Source: Actinostola sp. cb2023 (taxonomy: Eukaryota > Cnidaria > Anthozoa > Actiniaria > Actinostolidae). From it: a stretch of 64,000 nucleotides of DNA. The first letter of the stretch is position 1. The number at the start of each line of letters is the position of its first letter. Position numbers and translations under genes: made by a program. Positions 58,403 through 64,000 of this stretch are shown piece after piece. The notes under the pieces are model-generated. The model worked only from the letters and a program-made list of their open reading frames with translations. It did no database searches and was not told the origin of the DNA. Where the stretch lies: assembly GCA_033675265.1 (NCBI GenBank), contig JAUJYZ010000128.1, forward strand, positions 246,446-310,445. The letters are read 5' to 3'.

Positions 58403-59901
58403 TAAATCTTCTCCCTCATAGTCTACAGTGTAATACGTACTAATATTCAAGACTGGCTTGTGATTAAACGTGATGAAAAGGAAGATGTGTGTATTATCAA
58501 GCGAAATAAATTCATGTTTTATCACTCGACAGAAGCCACAATATTGTGTCGCCAATTTGAAGCACAGGAAGCCCAAACATAGAAGTGAACTTTAAAATAT
58601 ATCATCATTTGCTGAAATGTAGAATGAAAGTTCACAGTTACATTTTGCAACTAATTCAACTCTCAGCACTTCACTTTCTATTAGAAACGGCTAGTTTATT
58701 ATTATGGGGTGATGAGTATCATCGATTATCACTGTTTGATAATTTTTATCGGAGAATATTTGTTATCAATGTTCAGAATCACGTATAGTAAGTGTCACAA
58801 CCTAACTCTGGCGTCATTTCAATCGTATTGATTCCTCTCCAGTAAACTCTATACTATCCATGTCTACACAAGAAAAAAAAAACTTTTCCTCAACTGAAAA
58901 AGTTCGCCCTTGTGTCAGTTCCCAAACAATTGCCTCCAAAAGGGATTTTTTTAACGGAAACTCTTCAAAGACCCTGCTCGTACACCGTGTCTAGACAGCG
59001 CGCGGTATTGTTTTTGCAGTGTCAATTTCTCAACTTGGCAATTTATACAAAGAGCATTTCATTTCGATTTTTCTCGGTAGTAAATAAAAATCATGCCATG
59101 ACATCCCGAGAGAAACAAATAAATGTGGCACTCAGTACGTCGTGGCACACTGAAGGCTGAAGCTAAAAGTAACTTTTACGTCTTACTGCAATTTCACGCC
59201 AAAACCGATCTTGCAAGTCACCTGCAGAACACTGACAGGCCGGGACGAGCTCATTCAGTATCTGCGCTCTTAATGATGTTCTTCAACACTTTTCGGTTGC
59301 TCGCTTAAAGCTGAAAATGCCGCCCAGGAACGCGCCTGTAATATCTCTTTTGTTTACCAAAATATTTGCTATAAAACTGAGAAAATCGAGTCGTTGTGAT
59401 GGTTTCGAACTGCATTAGAGCCTGATATGTTTTCTTCTATATCTTTAGCATAGCCAAACTAGTGAGTCGTCTATTGCAACAAAATTGTTCAATTTTTCAT
59501 AGTGATAGCGAATCCATGAGTACAGGGATTTAGTTATTTTAAAATTTAAAATATTCCTGCTCTTTCCCGCATTATTATTACCAAAACATTAACGCCCCTG
59601 GCTCAAGTCATGCAGTTCTTGAAATTCCCGTCCATCAGTCGATAAAAAAACGAAACCCGAGAACTCTTTCGGAGAACGTCGACTGACGTCATGGAAATGA
59701 ATATTTAATAAGGTCCTTTTGAGGCATCCCTTTTAGCCTCCACCGTTTAGCAGATCTTGCCCTCGCATCACGTTTTTCGTCGGATAAGTGGCGGTACTTG
59801 ACTGCTTGTAATCTGTGCTTAATTAGGGCGTGCTTACAACACAAAGCAAAACGGCGCCCCCTTTGTTGAAATCTGATTAGGTATTGGTTACTAATGCTCG
59901 G

Positions 59902-60194
59902 TTACTGCAATTCTCAGTATTATGCGAACTCAGACATTCAAGCAGTCGGCTGGAACTTGGTTTTTCGCTGCCGTCAATCAACATAAAAAATCAGTAAACT
60001 TAAAAATAAAAGTCAGAAGACCCACCAAATGGAAACCAAATATCATTTTGAGCTAAATTATGGATCACTTGGTCGAAGAATGTATTTAGTTTTGAATTTG
60101 TTAGAGTTTTGAATTTGATTGACGGCAGCGAAAAACCAAGTTGCAGCAGACTGTTTGAATGTCTGAGTTCGCATAATACTGAGAACTGCAGTAA
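59902..60194. mobile_element. MITE with long inverted repeats upstream of the chromodomain gene
   Basis: TTACTGCAATTCTCAGTATT ... at the left and the inverse ... AATACTGAGAACTGCAGTAA at the right. Arms of about 85 bp include GAACTCAGACATTCAA and TTTTTCGCTGCCGTCAATCA. Non-coding. Confidence 0.7.
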
Positions 60195-60273
60195 TTTGCT
60201 TTGATGAAAACTTCACAAAAGCCTGTTTACAGTCAAAATTATGCTAGTTGTTGACAACCGTCTTGCAGTTAAC

Positions 60274-60808
60274 ATGTCGAAGCGATTTAGAGAAGCACTG
60301 ACCCGGGTTTTATACATCCCACTTAAATGATGATCCTGTTTTCAAGAAAAAGTACAGACCAGAGTCAAAACCAGTTGTGATGGGGTCTTACCAAGTAGAG
60401 CGCGTTGTCGCTAGGAGAATTCGCGGTACAAAATGCGAATACTTCATCAAGTGGCTAGATTACAGCTCCAGCGACAACACCTGGGAACCGGAAGACCACC
60501 TGCCTGAGGAACTGATTACTGCATTCACGAATCCATCTGTTGATCCAGTTCGCATTGACGTTTGTAGAGAAAGATTGGCTCTTCTTCTTGAAAGAGGTCT
60601 CAAATCGCGGTTTCAATCCAAATATGAAGAGACATTGGTCATGAGACATGATGCTATTCGATGCCTACTACCACAGTTGCCTTTAGACCTCCAAGGAAGC
60701 TACACAAGCGTCACCGAGAAAGAGCTGTGTGATGCAGGATTAGCTTCTTCCCTACATACTTTATTTATTAGGTTTTCCAACAAGGCTTTTCAAAACCCAT
60801 TACATTAA
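60274..60808 (+). CDS. Chromodomain protein, unassigned
   Basis: The frame ending at 60808 contains a chromodomain: YQVERVVARRIRGTKCEYFI, KWLDYSSSDNTWEPEDHLPE, with aromatic-cage candidates Tyr (YQVE), Trp (KWLDY) and Trp/Glu (NTWEPE). Such domains bind methylated histone H3 tails. After it comes a Leu/Arg-rich part without known domain (RIDVCRERLALLLERGLKSR ... LLPQLPLDLQGSY). The frame is open upstream through FKKKYRPESKPVVMGS to about 60303. An ATG at 60252 (MSKRFREAL) lies one frame away, so either a frame change or a missed exon separates it. It could be a host gene or part of a mobile element. Confidence 0.65.
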
Positions 60809-60950
60809 TAATAATAAATGAACTAAAATACAAAATCTAACTGATAAAATCTGAAATTCGATATCTAATTATAAAGTTTGTCTAATAATTTAGACTTTAA
60901 AGTGTTTTTAAACTTTCTTAACGACTTCAATTCTTTTAGTTCTAAATCCA

Positions 60951-61163
60951 ATGAGTTCCAGATCTTCATCTTCCCTGAAGAAGTGCTTGAGTGTTACGGC
61001 TGGAGCTGGTTCTTCTGTGATTACCCCACTAAAGATAAAGATGCACATTGGAAAGTCGCCAGCCTTCTTAGATGAAAATAGCGGCAAAAAGATTACTCGC
61101 CCTATTGAAAAGATTAAAGTTACTTTTCTGAAAGAATACTACAGCGGAAAGAACACCACATGA
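60951..61163 (+). CDS. Small open frame before tandem histone-type stem-loops
   Basis: 70 residues: MSSRSSSSLKKCLSVTAGAG, then a Lys-rich remainder (KKITRPIEKIKVTFLKEYYS) ending GKNTT. It shows no histone fold that I can recognise. Its stop codon (about 61161-61163) lies 19 bp before the first stem-loop, the distance at which a histone 3' end would be expected. It may be an artefact of a captured histone 3' region. Confidence 0.3.
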   Translation: MSSRSSSSLKKCLSVTAGAGSSVITPLKIKMHIGKSPAFLDENSGKKITRPIEKIKVTFLKEYYSGKNTT

Positions 61164-61181
61164 GTCAACTCACAAAACAAT

Positions 61182-61197
61182 GGCTTCTCTAGAAGCC
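61182..61197 (+). promoter_or_regulatory. Histone-type 3' stem-loop 1
   Basis: GGCTTCTCTAGAAGCC: perfect 6-bp stem with 4-nt loop TCTA, flanked by ACAAAACAAT and ACCAACAAAA as in animal histone mRNA 3' ends. Confidence 0.6.
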
Positions 61198-61211
61198 ACC
61201 AACAAAACAAC

Positions 61212-61227
61212 GGCTCTTTTAGGAGCC
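61212..61227 (+). promoter_or_regulatory. Histone-type 3' stem-loop 2
   Basis: GGCTCTTTTAGGAGCC: 6-bp stem (last pair T-G) with loop TTTA, very near the animal consensus GGCTCTTTTMAGAGCC, preceded by AACAAAACAAC and followed by ACTAAATGAA. Confidence 0.68.
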
Positions 61228-62290
61228 ACTAAATGAACTGAGGGTTCAATGACTTTATGCTGCTTTAATGTTGAATAAAATATTTATAACATAACCCTTT
61301 ATTTTCAAGAGGGTAAAATTAGTGTCAGTAAATAAAAGATCATAAACTTGTGGACCTCAAACCTCAAACATAATGACAAAAAGAAAATGAGTCAGCAACA
61401 GTTTTATTTACAATGCCTAACGTTCATACTGTTGACTCTTTGGCTACTAAATAATTCAAAAAATGATATTTGCGTCTTTTTTTGATGGGTTCCCTGTGGT
61501 AAAGCGCGCGCGCGCACAATACATATGTTGGGTTCCCTGTGCTGAGTAATGTCGTATGTTGGGCTTCCTGTGTGCTTCCTGCGGGATGCGCCCGCAGCAA
61601 ATGTGTATATTGAAACAAGGTATGAAACTAGGTCACGTGACAAATACGTTTTTGACCCTAATTTTGTCAATGTGATGTGAAAATTCAATTTTTCTTCGAA
61701 TAACTAAACTTTACCGTATTCTCGAAACACTTTGTAAGTGTCAGTCGTCTAACTTCAACGTATGCTGAGAAACTAATTGTTGAAATTTTAAGCGTCGTGG
61801 CCCGATGTGCGGCGCAAGTAGATGGTGCACTTTTCCGTGAAGTAGTCGGATTTTACCTTCGAGAAGGCATCGACAAGCGCTCGGCAAATCTGAACGATGC
61901 TCTTTTGGCAAGTTTTAACATTGATATGTTCACTAAACATGAGTCAAAACATCTACAATATACTTTATTTGTTTTCTGTTTTGACCTCTGTAAAGTATTT
62001 GTTTTGTATTTCGATTTTTATCGATTAAAATCTTCAAAATTGACGCATTGTGTTTTATAAATGCTGAATAGTATTCTATTACATAACACTCTCATTCATG
62101 CTCAGCTGAATTAAGGTATGGGATAAAATATTGATCAGCGGTCTAAGCCAAGCTGGAACAGCTTGGCTTAGATGGTCAGGAGAATACGACCCACGCGAAT
62201 CTATTGGGCGGGTGGGTGGGCCGTTCATCTGACCACTGTTCCGCTGGAACTGAGCAAGAAGGGAGTGTCCTGCCTTTGATGCCGTATATA
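61228..62290. other. Gene-free stretch with GGGCTTCCTGTG repeat
   Basis: 61443-61615 is a repeat block also found at 63641-63822 (same orientation), containing (CG)n, GGGTTCCCTGTG twice and GGGCTTCCTGTGTG. A small open frame near 61797-62060 has no family features. A perfect hairpin AAGCCAAGCTGGAACAGCTT (GGCTT follows) lies at about 62147-62171. Confidence 0.45.
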
Positions 62291-62382
62291 TTGCCACTGT
62301 GCACGTGCACACGTGCACGTGGGTGTTAACGAGGCATTATTATACCGTATTTCATCTTTGCATCTCATTAGAGTGTTATGAA

Positions 62383-62596
62383 TAGTACCGAATGCAATAA
62401 TGGCGGAATAATTTGCATAAACTGAGAAAAAATACGAATTTAATAAATATAATATCATTTTACATTTTTGTAGAATCGCTCTAAAATCTTGTAGGTTTTG
62501 TTTTGTTATTATACTCTTTGAAACGATGGCTGTGTCATATCACTAACTACACAATAAATGAGATGTACTGATTCCGCCATTATTGCATTCGGTCTA
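62383..62596. mobile_element. MITE of the GACCGAATGCAATAATGG family
   Basis: CCGAATGCAATAATGGCGGA at the left and the inverse at the right, flanked by TA. Same family as 4634-4849. It begins exactly where the inner end of the CACTG repeat stops. Confidence 0.6.
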
Positions 62597-62622
62597 TTAA
62601 TGAAGCCAACATACTTTATACA

Positions 62623-62781
62623 CCGAATAGAAATATGGCGACCAATTTGAATAACTATTGTTCTGGACTGACCAACCTCGTGTTCAAGTGGAAACACAAA
62701 AGCGTTTTCCACATGAATGAGCTAGAGGTTGGTCAGTCCAGAACAATAGTTATTCAAATTGGTCGCCATATTTCGATTCGG
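62623..62781. repeat. Near-perfect hairpin, arms 57 bp
   Basis: Left arm 62623-62678 (CCGAATAGAAATATGGCGAC ... TGACCAACCTC) and right arm 62725-62781 are reverse complements with one or two mismatches. The block TTCTGGACTGAC also occurs in the MITE at 4634-4849, so it is a relative of that family. Confidence 0.7.
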
Positions 62782-62989
62782 GTTGTATGTCATATATAAA
62801 TTCCTCCAACGATGTCCGCTTTATTTCTTTGTTTCAGCTAAGGATAATTTACATTTTGAACACAGCTGTTCAAATTGTCGAATCTTATTTGACCCTCGAG
62901 GCATTTGCGATTCTCAGTATTCTTTCGTTTGCAACCACGTGGTATTTGGCGGATTACGCCGTCGATTTTAATTAATACGGCTGTTCTCA

Positions 62990-63590
62990 AATTTCAAAAT
63001 GTCATTTCCTTTGCCAAATAAAATAAAAAAGCTTATGAGCTTGTAGAGCTATCAAAAACAACACCTCTGAGGCCAAATTTTGGAGCACAAGAGCATTTCT
63101 TTTACCGATCGAGCTATGGGCGAAACGAATTTTCCAAATATTCCAGTGTGTTTGTATAGCGGCGCCATGTTGGAGACAACTGCATGGGAATTTCATGGAT
63201 GTCTTCCAACATGGCGGCCAAAATTTCAAAAAATAAATTCAAGCTTAGGAGTTGATATTACAATGTACATCACTTAATTTCACTTAAATAGGAAACCTTC
63301 TAAACACATGTAGAAAAAAACTAAAAACAATTTAATTGGTACAAAATTTGTTGTTTTTTTCACGACTTGTCAGAGATGGATAGCGCTAAGTAAGAGTTGC
63401 GTGACAAATTCAAACTTCGTAAACTCGGCCACAAAACATCGGAGCCCACTGAAAAATCTCTACATGATTCATATCACAATTCTCTAAAACACTGCCACGA
63501 ATCAAGTTGATAGGATTCATAACTAAATTTTAGAATTAATTCTCAAGGGGAGTGACGTAAAGTGCAAACGAAGCATGAGGACTTAAAACC
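62990..63590 (-). repeat. Long dispersed repeat, copy 2
   Basis: Reverse-orientation counterpart of 40060-40605. It includes a local inverted pair GCCATGTTGGAGACAA / CTTCCAACATGGCGGC (63166-63215) that copy 1 lacks in this form. Confidence 0.65.
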
Positions 63591-63640
63591 CCTCAAAAAA
63601 ATGTTAGGCTAATCACAGGCAGCCCAACCATTGCTTTTGA

Positions 63641-63822
63641 GGCTACTAAATAATTCAAAAAATGATTTGCGTCTTTTTTTGATGGGTTCCCTGTGGTAAA
63701 GCGCGCGCGCGCGCAATACATATGTTGGGTTCCCTGTGTTGAGTAATGTCCTATGTTGGGCTTCCTGTGTGCATCCCGCGCGTCCCGCAGTACCTGGAGT
63801 ACATGTGTTGTACATGTGTATA
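63641..63822 (+). repeat. GGGCTTCCTGTG repeat block, second copy
   Basis: Matches 61443-61615 in the same orientation: CTAAATAATTCAAAAAATGA, TTTTTTTGATGGGTTCCCTG, a (CG)n run one unit longer, and GGGCTTCCTGTGTGC. Confidence 0.65.
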
Positions 63823-64000
63823 TTTATTTTGTCGCTAATGGCGGGGCATGGAAGAGAAGTTCATATCAAGAAAGATTGATTTTGTCGGTGTAAACGTTGG
63901 GATTCTTTCCCTATTCATAACACTCTAATGAGATGCAAAGATGAAATACGGTATAATATGCCTCGTTAACACCCACGTGCACGTGTGCACGTGCACAGTG

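Larger units (their letters stand above)
51079..59748. mobile_element. Large Mutator-like element of the GGTGGAGGC family, copy 2, 9-bp TSD
   Basis: Ends GGTGGAGGCTAAAAGGGATG and its inverse, flanked by GTTTAGCAG (51070-51078, 59749-59757). It matches copy 1 (26322-29090) inverted at both ends: 51079-51263 and about 58700-59748. Between those, 7.4 kb is absent from copy 1: two minisatellites, a pair of TATA-containing duplicated segments, other duplications and a LINE-like tail. No transposase frame is visible. The element is thus either the long form from which copy 1 was deleted or a copy that gained cargo. Confidence 0.82.
62295..64000. mobile_element. Element with CACTG termini, reaching the window edge
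   Basis: Left end CACTGTGCACGTGCACACGT and its inverse at 63911-64000. The terminal inverted repeat of about 90 bp runs from CACTGTG to GAGTGTTATGAATAG. CACTG/CACTA ends are typical of EnSpm/CACTA elements, which leave 2-3 bp duplications; the right flank is outside the window. The interior holds a TA-type MITE (62383-62596), a long hairpin (62623-62781) and copies of two dispersed repeats. No transposase. Confidence 0.65.

Overview
This is eukaryotic, animal DNA, most likely from an anthozoan cnidarian such as a stony coral or sea anemone. That is an inference from the mix of Gypsy, BEL/Pao, LINE, Mutator-like, P-like and KIAA1958/Crypton-like elements, the many short palindromic MITEs, and an intron-rich DPP8/9-type peptidase gene. 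There is no bacterial gene organisation.

Host genes are sparse. On the + strand, 1144-5101 holds the last seven exons of a dipeptidyl peptidase 8/9-like serine peptidase, with the whole catalytic triad. A likely first coding exon of a type II membrane protein lies at 37778-37992. A chromodomain protein at about 60274-60808 is followed at 61182-61227 by two histone-type 3' stem-loops in tandem. Nearly everything else is transposon in origin.

Layout: 5.1-13.9 kb is intergenic DNA with MITEs, including a poly(C)-tailed element with an 8-bp target duplication, and a broken tyrosine recombinase. At 13894-25542 is a young Ty3/Gypsy retrotransposon (LTRs about 99% identical) whose 5' LTR is split by a 5.06-kb Mutator-like element; the 3' LTR preserves the empty site. 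A LINE tail follows, then a Mutator-like element (26322-29090) carrying two further insertions, then a BEL/Pao remnant. The BEL LTR is itself interrupted at 29833-36630 by a 6.8-kb foldback-like element whose inverted arms are built from 18-20 bp tandem repeats. One arm carries an intact KIAA1958-like tyrosine recombinase gene.

From 39 to 50 kb there are more elements: a 9-bp-TSD MITE, two further poly(G/C) elements, a P-like element with a THAP exon and 7-bp TSD (44030-49411) that itself hosts a TA-flanked microsatellite element, and a TTAA-flanked MITE. At 51079-59748 a second, larger copy of the 26-29 kb Mutator-like family holds a 51-bp minisatellite with a three-unit higher-order repeat, a related shorter minisatellite and several segmental duplications. 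The window ends inside an element with CACTG termini (62295-64000).

The main interest is the nesting. Target duplications, plus empty sites preserved in sister LTRs, sister inverted arms or sister copies, allow many insertions to be delimited to the base and put in order. The foldback-like element with satellite arms and recombinase cargo is the best candidate for an undescribed system.
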